Positions 1 to 6,972 of a stretch of 12,102 nt of DNA are shown piece by piece. Location of the stretch: NCBI GenBank assembly GCA_023437285.1, contig JAEZGP010000640.1, forward strand, positions 1 to 12,102, written 5' to 3'. Source of the DNA: Actinomycetes bacterium. GTDB lineage: Bacteria; Actinomycetota; Actinomycetes; Mycobacteriales; Micromonosporaceae. The notes beneath the pieces are model-generated. The model did not search any database, was not told where the DNA came from, and saw nothing but the letters and a program-made list of their open reading frames with translations. Every line of letters begins with the position of its first letter. The stretch's first letter is position 1. The translations under genes were made by a program, and so were the position numbers.

Positions 1-141
1 CGCCTCGGGCTCGTGGGCTCGGAGATTTTTATAAGAGACCGGTCGCGGCGCGTCCGCCGGCGGCGGAGGGGGGCCGCCCGCGGTCGCCGGCTCGGGTGCG
101 TCCGGGTTCCCAGGCGGCTGAGGGGGACGGTCGTCTGTCAT
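1..141 (-). CDS. N-terminus of a proline-rich protein, probably PspC-domain membrane protein (partial)
   Basis: An ATG at 141-139 on the minus strand is preceded by AGGA with a 7-nt spacer. It opens a frame that stays open to the window edge. The first 33 residues begin MTDDRPPQPPGNPDAPEP and continue Pro/Ala-rich and acidic, typical of the disordered cytoplasmic head of actinobacterial PspC-domain membrane proteins. Codons beyond about position 42 fall in the adapter-like stretch, so the last 13 or so residues read there are probably not real. The gene is divergent from the PspC-domain kinase at 305, the arrangement seen for EsrI next to EsrSR in corynebacteria. The PspC domain itself is not in the window, so the identity is inferred from the head composition and the neighbour. 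Confidence 0.55.
   Translation of the reverse strand, partial: MTDDRPPQPPGNPDAPEPATAGGPPPPPADAPRPVSYKNLRAHEPEA
8..41 (+). other. Nextera transposase-adapter-like sequence (probable artefact)
   Basis: Compared from memory with the 34-nt Illumina Nextera read-2 transposase adapter, 30 of 34 positions agree. There is an exact 17-base block CTCGTGGGCTCGGAGAT at 10-26 and an exact 10-base block TATAAGAGAC at 30-39. The mismatches are at 9, 27, 29 and 40. The AT-rich run at 26-34 also stands out from the GC-rich flank. The likely explanation is untrimmed, slightly error-containing adapter at a contig end. A chance resemblance of this length is improbable. Confidence 0.85.
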
Positions 142-195
142 GGTTCGATCCTGAACCCTGGCGTCCCCGGGATGCCTCAGGAGGAGACCCTGAGC

Positions 196-223
196 TGACC
201 CTGGCTTTGCCGGATCAGGGTCA
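196..223. promoter_or_regulatory. Perfect dyad in the divergent intergenic region, candidate operator
   Basis: TGACCCTG (196-203) and its exact complement CAGGGTCA (216-223) are separated by 12 nt, so the half-site centres lie 20 bp apart, about two helical turns. A related half-site GACCCTGAG occurs just upstream at 186-194. The dyad sits between the divergent genes starting at 141 (minus) and 305 (plus). It is a plausible binding site for the dimeric LuxR-type regulator encoded at 1585. No convincing -10 box was seen nearby, so the promoter positions remain open. Confidence 0.45.
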
Positions 224-304
224 CAGCGGCTGGTCGCGGGCCCGGCCACGTGTGACGATCGGTGGGACGCCAGCGCGTACGACAGGAGCAGGAAGATCAA
301 AACC

Positions 305-1588
305 ATGGACGGTACGGCCACCGCCGCGTACCAGCCGCGCCGCCTCTACCGCGACCGCAACGGCCGGCTCGTGGCCGGCGTGGCGGCCGGCCTCGCGGAG
401 CACCTGCGCCTGCCCACCGCCGCCGTCCGGATCGGATTCATCGCCCTCGTCATCGCCAACGGCGTCGGCGTCCTGCTCTATGTGGCGTTCTGGGCCGTGC
501 TGCCCGTCTCGCCGACCTCCCTCGCCGCGACCCCGCGCAAGCGTCGCCCGCAGGAGTTGCTGCCCTTCATCGGGCTGATCGTGGGCGTGTTCCTGCTCCA
601 GCTGAACCTCGGCTGGTTCGGCCTCAACGCGACGATCGTGGCCCTGCTCGCCCTCGTGGCGCTCGGCGCCGGCATCATCTGGCACCAGGCCGACCCGGCG
701 CGCCGCAAGGGCGTGGCCGACCCGGCCGAGGCCGACCTGCCGTGGTCGCAGCGGTTCATGCGCGGGTTCGACCAGGAATCCGACCGGGACCGGCGCTGGT
801 CGCTGCTGCGCATCATCGGCGGCGGGCTGCTCGTCATCACCGGCATCATCGCGATCCTCACCGTGTACGCCGCGCCGTACGGCTCGATCGACCTGAGTTC
901 CATCGGGCTCAGTCTCGCCTTCGCCGTACTGGCCCTGGCCGGCGTGCTCCTCATCATGGCCCCGCTGATCTACCGGATCTTCGGGCAGTTGCGCGAGGAG
1001 CGCGTGGCCCGCATCCGCGAGCAGGAACGCGCCGAGATCGCCGCGGTCGTGCACGACCAGGTGCTGCACACGCTCGCCCTGATCCAGCGCAGCGCCACCG
1101 ACTCGGCCAGCGTGCAGCGCCTCGCCCGCGGCCAGGAGCGCAGCCTGCGCAACTGGCTCTACAAGCCGGCCGCCTCACCGGCCGAGCGGGTCACCGCCGC
1201 GCTGGAGGAGGTCGCCGCCGAGGTCGAGGACTCGTACGGCATCGCGGTGGAGACCGTCATCGTCGGCGACGCGCCCTCCGACGACGACACCGCCGCGCTC
1301 GTCGCGGCCGTGCGCGAGGCGCTGGTGAACGCGGCGCGGCACGCGAAGGTGCCCAGCGTGTCGCTCTACGCCGAGATGGAGGAGGATCAGATCAGCGCGT
1401 TCGTCCGCGACCGCGGCGCCGGGTTCGACCTGTCCTCGGTGGACGGCGACCGCCATGGCGTCAAGGGTTCCATCATCGGCCGCATGGACCGGCACGGCGG
1501 CACCGCGCAGATTCGTACCGCGCCGGGCGAGGGCACCGAGGTCGCGCTGCACCTGCCGCGCGGCCGTGAGCGAAAGGCGGCGTCATGA
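305..1588 (+). CDS. PspC-domain sensor histidine kinase
   Basis: The 427-residue membrane kinase probably senses envelope stress and phosphorylates the regulator encoded next. Residues ~10-68 form a PspC domain (RNGRLVAGVAAGLAEHL, then a membrane helix). Further hydrophobic segments lie at about 87-103, 107-125, 170-190 and 198-223, giving about five membrane spans. The DHp helix carries the H-box EIAAVVHDQV with the phospho-accepting His250 followed by Asp251, as in HisKA_3 kinases. The HATPase domain has the N-box ALVNAARHAK (Asn342), the G1 box DRGAGFD (369-375) and a G2 region around Gly385 (HGVKGSIIGRM). The ATG at 305 has AGGAAG nine bases upstream. The gene overlaps the next by four bases (ATGA), indicating translational coupling. 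The architecture matches EsrS/LiaS-like PspC kinases; the signal is unknown. Confidence 0.9.
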   Translation: MDGTATAAYQPRRLYRDRNGRLVAGVAAGLAEHLRLPTAAVRIGFIALVIANGVGVLLYVAFWAVLPVSPTSLAATPRKRRPQELLPFIGLIVGVFLLQLNLGWFGLNATIVALLALVALGAGIIWHQADPARRKGVADPAEADLPWSQRFMRGFDQESDRDRRWSLLRIIGGGLLVITGIIAILTVYAAPYGSIDLSSIGLSLAFAVLALAGVLLIMAPLIYRIFGQLREERVARIREQERAEIAAVVHDQVLHTLALIQRSATDSASVQRLARGQERSLRNWLYKPAASPAERVTAALEEVAAEVEDSYGIAVETVIVGDAPSDDDTAALVAAVREALVNAARHAKVPSVSLYAEMEEDQISAFVRDRGAGFDLSSVDGDRHGVKGSIIGRMDRHGGTAQIRTAPGEGTEVALHLPRGRERKAAS

Positions 1589-2247
1589 CCGACACCGACA
1601 CCGACAACAGGCGGCTGCGGGTCTTTCTCGTGGACGACCACGCGATGTTCCGGGCCGGCGTACGCGCCGAGCTGGGCACGTACGTCGAGGTGGTCGGCGA
1701 GGCGGCCACCGTGCCCGAGGCGATCGCGCGCGTGCCGGCCGCCGCGCCGGACGTCGTGCTGCTCGACGTGCACATGCCCGACGGCGGCGGCCGCACGGTG
1801 CTCGACGCGCTGCGCCGCCAGCATCCGCACATCAAGTTCCTGGCCCTGTCGGTGTCCGACGCCGCCGAGGACGTCATCGGCCTGATCCGGGCCGGCGCGC
1901 GCGGGTACGTCACGAAGACCATCTCGCCGGAGCAGTTGGCCGACGCCGTGCGCCGGGTCGCCGACGGCGACGCGGTGTTCAGCCCGCGGCTGGCCGGCTT
2001 CGTGCTCGACGCGTTCGCCACCCGCCCCGACGTGCCGGTCGTCGACCCGGAGCTCGACCAGCTCACCAACCGCGAGCGCGAGGTGCTGCGCCTGCTCGCG
2101 CGCGGGTACGCGTACAAGGAGATCGCCAAGGAGCTGTACATCTCGATCAAGACGGTCGAGACGCACGTCTCCAACGTGCTGCGCAAGCTGCAGATGTCCA
2201 ACCGGTACGAGCTGTCGCGGTGGGCGGCCGACCGCCGGCTGGTCTGA
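1585..2247 (+). CDS. LuxR/NarL-family response regulator
   Basis: A 220-residue DNA-binding response regulator, the cognate partner of the overlapping kinase gene. The receiver domain (about 10-128) has the acidic pair Asp17-Asp18, the phosphoacceptor Asp61 in VVLLDVHMPDGGG, Ser89 at the switch position (usually Ser/Thr) and the conserved Lys111. The C-terminal LuxR-type HTH covers about 158-215 (LTNREREVLRLLARGYAYKE then IKTVETHVSNVLRKL). Length and layout are standard for the family. It ends four bases from the convergent PIG-L gene, with no room for a terminator hairpin between the two stop codons. An envelope-stress regulon and autoregulation through the dyad at 196-223 are inferences from the PspC context. 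Confidence 0.93.
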   Translation: MTDTDTDNRRLRVFLVDDHAMFRAGVRAELGTYVEVVGEAATVPEAIARVPAAAPDVVLLDVHMPDGGGRTVLDALRRQHPHIKFLALSVSDAAEDVIGLIRAGARGYVTKTISPEQLADAVRRVADGDAVFSPRLAGFVLDAFATRPDVPVVDPELDQLTNREREVLRLLARGYAYKEIAKELYISIKTVETHVSNVLRKLQMSNRYELSRWAADRRLV

Positions 2248-2251
2248 GCCG

Positions 2252-2989
2252 CTACTCGGTGCGCAGCACGGTGAACGCCTCCGCGAGGCGCCCCTCGGCG
2301 AGCCCGCCGGCCTTCGCGGTGTCGGTCATCCGGGGGCGCAGGATCGCGTCGAGGTCGAGGTGGGTGGTCTGCGACACGTGCGCGCGCAGGGCCGTGATCT
2401 TCATTTCGTACGTGTCGGTGACGTCGACCACGTGGTCGGGGGACGGCCCGCCGGAGTACCAGACCTCCCGCACCGTCCACGGCTGCAGCCCGTACTCGCT
2501 GAGCAGTTCCGGGTACGCGAAGGGGTTGCGCGAGTCGGGGTAGATGGCGCAGGTCGTCGCCTCGCCGCCGGCGAGGTGGTCGGGGTGGCTGGGCCCGGCG
2601 ATGCGGTCCCAGCGCCGCAGCGGCGAGTTCGTGATGATCCGGTCGGGCCGATACCGGCGGATCGCCGCGATGATGTCGCGCCGCAGCTCGAGGCTGGGCG
2701 TCACCGTGCCGTCGGAGTACCCGTCGAGGAATTCCACGGCCTTGACCCCGAGTACGGACGCCGCCGCCCGCTGTTCCGCCTCGCGGATCGCGGGCATCCG
2801 CTCGCGCGGGGTGTCGTCGAAGCCGCCCGCGTCGCCGCGCGTGACGATCAGGTAGGTCACCTCGATGCCGGCGTCGACCCAGCCGGCGATCGTGCCGGCG
2901 GCGCCGAAGTCGACGTCGTCGGGGTGTGCGAACACCCCGAGAGCGCGGCTGACGTCGGTGAGGACGGGAGCGGACGGCGGAAAGGTCAC
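2252..2989 (-). CDS. PIG-L/LmbE family zinc deacetylase
   Basis: The 245-residue protein belongs to the PIG-L N-acetylglucosaminyl deacetylase family (MshB, Mca, BshB relatives). The zinc motif AHPDD is at residues 21-25 (His22 and Asp25 as ligands, Asp24 as likely general base). The second metal motif is SHPDH at 134-138. Both halves of the metal site are intact. The substrate cannot be read from the sequence. It is shorter than MshB as I recall it (about 290 residues), so the mycothiol step is not assigned. The GTG start at 2989 is the only start in frame after the in-frame stop at 3017. A GGAGGG lies 16 bases upstream, farther than usual, so initiation may be weak. Only 27 nt separate it from the chorismate mutase stop, so the two are probably co-transcribed. 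Confidence 0.88.
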   Translation of the reverse strand: MTFPPSAPVLTDVSRALGVFAHPDDVDFGAAGTIAGWVDAGIEVTYLIVTRGDAGGFDDTPRERMPAIREAEQRAAASVLGVKAVEFLDGYSDGTVTPSLELRRDIIAAIRRYRPDRIITNSPLRRWDRIAGPSHPDHLAGGEATTCAIYPDSRNPFAYPELLSEYGLQPWTVREVWYSGGPSPDHVVDVTDTYEMKITALRAHVSQTTHLDLDAILRPRMTDTAKAGGLAEGRLAEAFTVLRTE

Positions 2990-3016
2990 CCCGTCAACGT
3001 ACCGCCCTCCGGCTGG

Positions 3017-3337
3017 CTACAGCGGGCCGCGGCCGGCGCGCAGCAGCAGCATGGCGACCTGGACGCCGTCGGGGCCGAGGGCCTCGCGGAAACGCTCGAC
3101 GATCTGCTGCTCGCGGGAGAGCACGAGGCGGGTGCCGCCCGACGCGACCCGCGTCTTGCCGACCTCCTGGGAGATGGCGGCGCGCTCAAGCCAGAGGTTG
3201 ATGATCGCCGAGTCGATCTCGTCGATTCGTTCTCGCAACGCGGTGATGTGGTCGCTGGGCACCGTGTCGGTGCTGGCGATCGTGGTGCCGGGGGAGGTGG
3301 TGAGGGCGTCCGGGGCGGGGCTCAGAGCGGCGGTCAT
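3017..3337 (-). CDS. Chorismate mutase, AroQ type
   Basis: The 106-residue enzyme should convert chorismate to prephenate at the Phe/Tyr branch of aromatic amino acid synthesis. After a ~30-residue low-complexity head comes an AroQ helical domain, LRERIDEIDSAIINLWLERA then ISQEVGKTR. By analogy with the E. coli enzyme, the active-site residues correspond to Arg35, Arg52, Lys61 and Arg75-Glu76. The third helix is short and ends ...LLLRAGRGPL, so the usual C-terminal glutamine is not evident. This looks normal for small actinobacterial AroQ proteins. The ATG at 3337 has GAGGAG six bases upstream; a longer frame open to 3562 lacks such support and overlaps the leader elements. A leader peptide and hairpin lie upstream (3388-3501). 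Confidence 0.88.
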   Translation of the reverse strand: MTAALSPAPDALTTSPGTTIASTDTVPSDHITALRERIDEIDSAIINLWLERAAISQEVGKTRVASGGTRLVLSREQQIVERFREALGPDGVQVAMLLLRAGRGPL

Positions 3338-3387
3338 GTCATGCTCCTCGATGGGTTCGACGGGGTCACACGTCCCGGAGCGCCAAG

Positions 3388-3416
3388 AAGCCCCGGACTC
3401 GTGGGAGCCGGGGCTT
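3388..3416 (-). terminator. Attenuator-like hairpin before chorismate mutase
   Basis: AAGCCCCGG (minus strand, 3416-3408) pairs perfectly with CCGGGGCTT (3396-3388). Inside it are three more pairs and a four-base loop, with one bulged base. On the minus strand it is followed by CTTGG, so the U-tract is weak, as is common in actinobacteria. It starts 16 nt after the stop of the short aromatic ORF and ends 50 nt before the chorismate mutase ATG. This is the position expected for an attenuator. An adjacent 7-bp stem (3420-3426 with 3441-3447, one G-U pair) could be a pause hairpin. I found no clear antiterminator pairing by eye. Confidence 0.6.
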
Positions 3417-3432
3417 GTCGCAGGTCTCTTGC

Positions 3433-3501
3433 TCAGGCGTGACCTACAGCTGCCGGGTTCCCGGTGCCGTAGCCATAAAATCGCGCCTGAAGGTGCTGCA
3501 C
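3433..3501 (-). CDS. Putative Phe/Tyr leader peptide (22 residues)
   Basis: A GTG at 3501 opens a 22-codon frame beginning MQHLQARFYGYG and ending ...AAVGHA before TGA at 3435-3433. It contains one Phe and two Tyr within four codons, the products of the pathway fed by the downstream chorismate mutase. The Phe and first Tyr use TTT and TAT, codons rare in this GC-rich DNA, creating a small AT-rich island. A candidate -10 box (CATACT) ends seven bases before the GTG, so the mRNA would start at or next to the start codon. That leaderless layout is known for Streptomyces trp attenuators. The frame is short and could be coincidental. The combined evidence is position, content, promoter and following hairpin. 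Confidence 0.5.
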   Translation of the reverse strand: MQHLQARFYGYGTGNPAAVGHA

Positions 3502-3508
3502 GTTGCTC

Positions 3509-3537
3509 AGTATGCCACCGTCGGCCGCCCGCGCCAG
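3509..3537 (-). promoter_or_regulatory. Candidate promoter for the leader/chorismate mutase/PIG-L transcript
   Basis: On the minus strand, CTGGCG (3537-3532) and CATACT (3514-3509) are separated by 17 bases. The -10 matches TATAAT at 4 of 6 positions and the -35 matches TTGACA at 3 of 6. The predicted start of transcription falls within a base or so of the leader peptide GTG at 3501. Confidence 0.45.
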
Positions 3538-3610
3538 CACCGAACCACCCTTTGGGACGCACGCCTCACCGGCGCGCCGGCCACCGCGGGCCGATGTCGG
3601 TGACCGGGCA

Positions 3611-3616
3611 TAGACT
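3611..3616 (+). promoter_or_regulatory. -10 box of pcrA, leaderless-type promoter
   Basis: TAGACT fits the actinobacterial TANNNT -10 pattern and lies nine bases before the pcrA ATG. Transcription would therefore start at, or two to three bases before, the start codon. No Shine-Dalgarno sequence precedes the ATG, which agrees with a leaderless mRNA. No good -35 was recognised. Confidence 0.55.
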
Positions 3617-3625
3617 CGCACAACG

Positions 3626-5974
3626 ATGCCCACTCTCTTTGATCCGCCGCTGCGTTCACCCTCGTCGGCGCAGTCTGACGCGCTGCTCGAAGGGCTCAAC
3701 GACGCCCAGCGGGCCGCCGTGACCCACGCCGGCACGCCGCTGCTCATCGTGGCCGGCGCCGGGTCCGGCAAGACCCGGGTGCTCACCCACCGCATCGCCT
3801 ACCTGTTGGCGGCGCGCGACGTGCACCCCGGCGAGGTGTTGGCGATCACCTTCACCAACAAGGCGGCCGCCGAGATGAAGGAGCGGGTCACCGCCATCAT
3901 CGGCAGCCGGGCTCGGTTCATGTGGGTCAGCACGTTCCACTCGGCGTGCCTGCGCATCCTGCGGGCCGAACACGCCCAACTCGGTCTCAAATCGACATTC
4001 AGCGTGTACGACGCGGACGACTCGCGGCGCCTCATGCAACTCGTCGGGCGCGAACTCGACCTCGACCCGAAGCGGCATCCGGCGCGGGCACTGGCGGCCG
4101 AGGTGTCGAACCTCAAGAACGAGCTGATCACCCCGGAGGCGGCCACCGACCGGGCCCAGGGTCCGCACCAGCGCACGGTCGCCGAGGCGTACGCCCTGTA
4201 CCAGCGGCGCCTGGCCGAGGCGCAGGCGCTCGACTTCGACGACCTGATCATGATGACGGTCCGGCTCCTGCAGGAACACCCGGACACGGCCGAGCACTAC
4301 CGCCGCCGGTTTCGCCACGTGCTCGTCGACGAATACCAGGACACCAACCACGCGCAGTACGTACTCGTGAAGGAGCTGGTCGGGTCGACCGGCGAGCTGT
4401 GCGTCGTGGGCGACGCCGACCAGTCGATCTATGCGTTTCGGGGCGCGACCATCCGCAACATCCTGGAGTTCGAGCGCGACTTCCCGGACGCGCGCACGAT
4501 CCTGCTGGAGCAGAACTACCGCTCCACCCAGACCATCCTCAACGCCGCCAACGCCGTCATCGACCGCAACAGCGACCGGCGACCCAAGCGGCTGTGGAGC
4601 GAGGCGGGCGAGGGCGCGCCGATCACGGCCTACGTGGCCGACACCGAGCATGGCGAGGCCGACTGGGTCGCCCGCGAGATCGACCGGCTCGTCGACGACG
4701 AGGGCGTGCGCTACGGCGACGTCGCCGTCTTCTACCGCACCAACGCCCAGTCCCGCGTCTTCGAGGAGATCTTCATCCGGCTCGGGCTGCCCTACAAGGT
4801 GGTCGGCGGCGTCCGGTTCTACGAGCGCAAGGAGGTCCGCGACGCGCTGGCCTACCTGCGTGCGATCGCCAACCCCGACGACATGGTGAGCCTGCGGCGC
4901 ATCCTCAACACCCCGCGCCGGGGCATCGGCGACCGCGCCGAGGCGTGCGTGGAGGCGCTGGCCAGCCGGGAGCGCATCTCGTTCGGCGCGGCGCTCGCGC
5001 GGGCCAGCGAGGCGGTCGGCATCTCGACCCGCGCGGCCAACTCCATCGCCGACTTCGTGGCCATGCTGGCCGAGCTGCGGGACATGAGCGTGGTGGCGCC
5101 GCCCGAGGAGGTGCTCGAAGCGGTGCTGCAACGCTCGGGCTACCTGGCCGAGCTGGAGGACAGCCCCGACCCGCAGGACGCCGGCCGGGTCGAGAACCTG
5201 CAGGAGCTGGTGAGCGTCGCCCGGGAGTACACGGACCGGGCCGAGGCCATCGCCGCGACGGCCGAGGGAGAGGTCGAGGGCCCGAGCCTCGCCGGCTTCC
5301 TGGAGCAGGTGGCGCTCGTGGCCGACGCCGACGAGATCCCCGAGGACGACCCCGACCACCAGGGCGTCGTCACCCTCATGACCCTGCACACCGCCAAGGG
5401 ACTGGAGTTCCCGGTGGTGTTCCTGACGGGGCTGGAGGACGGTGTCTTCCCCCACCTGCGCTCGCTCGGCGACCGTACCGAGCTGGAAGAGGAGCGCCGC
5501 CTGGCGTACGTGGGGATCACCCGGGCCCGGCAGCGGCTCTACCTGTCGCGGTCGGTGACCCGCTCGGCGTGGGGTGCGCCACAGCACAACCCGGCCAGCC
5601 GGTTCATCGACGAGTTGCCGGCCGACCTGGTCGACTGGAAACGCACGGAGGCCGCGTACACGAGCTGGTCCGGGCGCTCCGGCGTGGGCGGCCGCGGCGG
5701 ACCCGTCGAGTCGCGGTTCGTCGGGGGTACCCCGAAGGCCACCCAGCTGGCCACCCGGCTGGGCCTCGACCCGACCAAGTTCACCACCGCCAGCGAGATG
5801 GCCCGCTCCGACGTGCCGAACCTGTCGGCCGGTGACCGGATCAACCACCAGCGCTGGGGCGTGGGGCGGGTGGTCGCCGTCGAGGGCTCCGGTGCCCGTA
5901 CGCAGGCGCAGATCGACTTCGGCGACCAGGTGATGTGGATCGTCCTGCGGCACGCCCCGATCGAGAAGCTCTAG
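3626..5974 (+). CDS. pcrA: ATP-dependent DNA helicase PcrA/UvrD (SF1A)
   Basis: The 782-residue 3'-5' helicase acts in nucleotide excision repair, in removal of recombinase filaments and in replication of some plasmids. All SF1A motifs are present. The Q motif is LNDAQRAAV. Walker A is GAGSGKT (44-50), and motif Ia is ITFTNKAAAEM. Motif II is DEYQDT with Asp235-Glu236, and motif III is GDADQSIYAFRGA. Motif V is HTAKGLEFPVVFLTGLEDG (from about 588). Motif VI is YVGITRAR, with the arginine finger around Arg633. The C-terminus has the UvrD/PcrA tail ending in a Tudor-like GDRINHQRWGVGRVVAVEG segment (RNA polymerase contact in relatives). Length is normal and no residue appears missing. The N-terminal MPTLFDPP fits actinobacterial homologues. 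It is divergent from the chorismate mutase leader and has its own terminator. Confidence 0.97.
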   Translation: MPTLFDPPLRSPSSAQSDALLEGLNDAQRAAVTHAGTPLLIVAGAGSGKTRVLTHRIAYLLAARDVHPGEVLAITFTNKAAAEMKERVTAIIGSRARFMWVSTFHSACLRILRAEHAQLGLKSTFSVYDADDSRRLMQLVGRELDLDPKRHPARALAAEVSNLKNELITPEAATDRAQGPHQRTVAEAYALYQRRLAEAQALDFDDLIMMTVRLLQEHPDTAEHYRRRFRHVLVDEYQDTNHAQYVLVKELVGSTGELCVVGDADQSIYAFRGATIRNILEFERDFPDARTILLEQNYRSTQTILNAANAVIDRNSDRRPKRLWSEAGEGAPITAYVADTEHGEADWVAREIDRLVDDEGVRYGDVAVFYRTNAQSRVFEEIFIRLGLPYKVVGGVRFYERKEVRDALAYLRAIANPDDMVSLRRILNTPRRGIGDRAEACVEALASRERISFGAALARASEAVGISTRAANSIADFVAMLAELRDMSVVAPPEEVLEAVLQRSGYLAELEDSPDPQDAGRVENLQELVSVAREYTDRAEAIAATAEGEVEGPSLAGFLEQVALVADADEIPEDDPDHQGVVTLMTLHTAKGLEFPVVFLTGLEDGVFPHLRSLGDRTELEEERRLAYVGITRARQRLYLSRSVTRSAWGAPQHNPASRFIDELPADLVDWKRTEAAYTSWSGRSGVGGRGGPVESRFVGGTPKATQLATRLGLDPTKFTTASEMARSDVPNLSAGDRINHQRWGVGRVVAVEGSGARTQAQIDFGDQVMWIVLRHAPIEKL

Positions 5975-5985
5975 ACCCGCAACGG

Positions 5986-6023
5986 ACCGAGGGCCCAGCC
6001 GGATCGGCTGGGCCCTCGGTTTT
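5986..6023 (+). terminator. Intrinsic terminator after pcrA
   Basis: A perfect 15-bp stem, 5986-6000 with 6006-6020, has a five-base loop GGATC and is followed by TTTT (6020-6023). It lies 12 bases after the pcrA stop and 17 bases before the convergent peptidase stop at 6040. On the minus strand the same hairpin lacks a T-run but could still stop transcripts. Confidence 0.93.
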
Positions 6024-6039
6024 GGGGGGATGGAAAGGT

Positions 6040-6972
6040 CTAGCAGGACGGGACCTTCAGGCCCTTCGAGCTCAGGAACCCGACCGGGTTGACCTGGTTC
6101 CACTGGCTGCCGCGCCACACCTCGAAGTGCAGGTGCGGGCCGGTCGAGTCGCCGGTGCTGCCCTCGTACGAGATCGTCTGGCCGGTCGTCACGCGCTGGC
6201 CGTTGTGCACCGCCAGGCGGGAGGCGTGGCCGTACAGGGTCCAGGTGCCGTTGCCGTGGTTGATAACGACCTTGTTGCCGTAGCCGTCGCCAGCGTCGCC
6301 GGCCATGACCACGGTGCCGGAGTGCACCGCGCGGATCGGGTAACCCGCGACGTTCGCGAAGTCGAGACCCATGTGGGACTGCGGGTACGGGTCCGTCCGG
6401 TACCCGTAGCACGACGTGATACTGAACGAGGCCATCGGGAGGACCCACCGGTTGGCGGCGGCCTTCTTCGCGGCGGCGGCCTTCTTGGCGGCGGCGGCCT
6501 TGGCGGCTGCCTTCTTCGCGGCGGCGGCCTTGGCGGCGGCGGCCTTCTTTGCGGCGGCCTCCTTCGCCGCCGCCGCCTTCTTCGCGGCAGCTGCCTTCTT
6601 GGCCTCTTCCGCCTTCTTCTTGGCCTCTTCGGCCTTCTTCGCGGCCTTGTCGGCCGCCTCCTTGGCCTTCTTGGCGGCGGCGTCAGCGGCGGCGGCTTCG
6701 CGGGCGGACCGGTCGGCGCGCTCCGGCGAGCCGGCGCGGTCGCTGAAGCTCACCACGGCGGCGGTGTCCTCGGTGCCGGCGGGCGACTTGGTGGGCCCGG
6801 TGGTGGTCACGGCAACGGCGGCGATAGCGGCCACAGCGAGGCCGCCGGCCAGGACCCGCTTGCGGGTGCTGAACTCGCCGAACCGGGACTGGATGGCGGT
6901 GCGCAGCCGGGCCGCGCGGTTCTTGATGACGGGGCGATCGGTCTGGCCCTCGGGGGTCTCGCTGTGGTGCAC
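6040..6972 (-). CDS. M23 family peptidase with Ala/Lys coiled-coil, membrane anchored
   Basis: A 310-residue cell-wall endopeptidase of the LytM/M23 family, or a regulator of amidases if inactive. A cytoplasmic head (1-37) is followed by one membrane segment (about 38-58). Then comes an Ala/Lys/Glu-rich helical stalk (89-173) and a C-terminal M23 domain. Zinc ligands are His200 and Asp204 (HMGLD) and His282 (GPHLHFEV), with His249 and His280 as catalytic histidines, so it should be active. Cys188 and the final residue Cys310 could form a disulfide. The GTG start at 6972 has AGGAG nine bases upstream. A long AT-rich leader precedes it, and the divergent-facing neighbour of the same family lies upstream at 7289-8011. 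It cuts peptidoglycan cross-links by family analogy; the substrate is not shown. Confidence 0.92.
   Translation of the reverse strand: MHHSETPEGQTDRPVIKNRAARLRTAIQSRFGEFSTRKRVLAGGLAVAAIAAVAVTTTGPTKSPAGTEDTAAVVSFSDRAGSPERADRSAREAAAADAAAKKAKEAADKAAKKAEEAKKKAEEAKKAAAAKKAAAAKEAAAKKAAAAKAAAAKKAAAKAAAAKKAAAAKKAAANRWVLPMASFSITSCYGYRTDPYPQSHMGLDFANVAGYPIRAVHSGTVVMAGDAGDGYGNKVVINHGNGTWTLYGHASRLAVHNGQRVTTGQTISYEGSTGDSTGPHLHFEVWRGSQWNQVNPVGFLSSKGLKVPSC
6454..6708 (-). repeat. Imperfect Ala/Lys codon repeat inside the M23 gene
   Basis: About 85 codons are nearly all Ala, Lys and Glu, in short units such as KKAAAA and AEEAKK. On the plus strand this reads as repeated GCGGCGGCCTTCTT-like blocks. It encodes the extended helical stalk between membrane segment and catalytic domain, and the near-identical units make it prone to length change. 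Confidence 0.8.

Noticed and set aside
3420..3501. T-box leader for chorismate mutase
   Set aside because: The T-box signature (GGTGGNACCGCG) is absent; GGCACCGGG is only a partial resemblance.
3338..3562. Longer chorismate mutase starting upstream at 3562
   Set aside because: The extension runs through the hairpin and opposite the leader frame, has low-complexity basic composition, and the internal ATG at 3337 has a good GAGGAG at six bases.
3656..6448. 930-codon minus-strand frame opposite pcrA
   Set aside because: It is antisense to the clearly conserved helicase and the M23 gene end; Arg/Gly/Val/Asp-rich composition is typical of GC-rich shadow frames.
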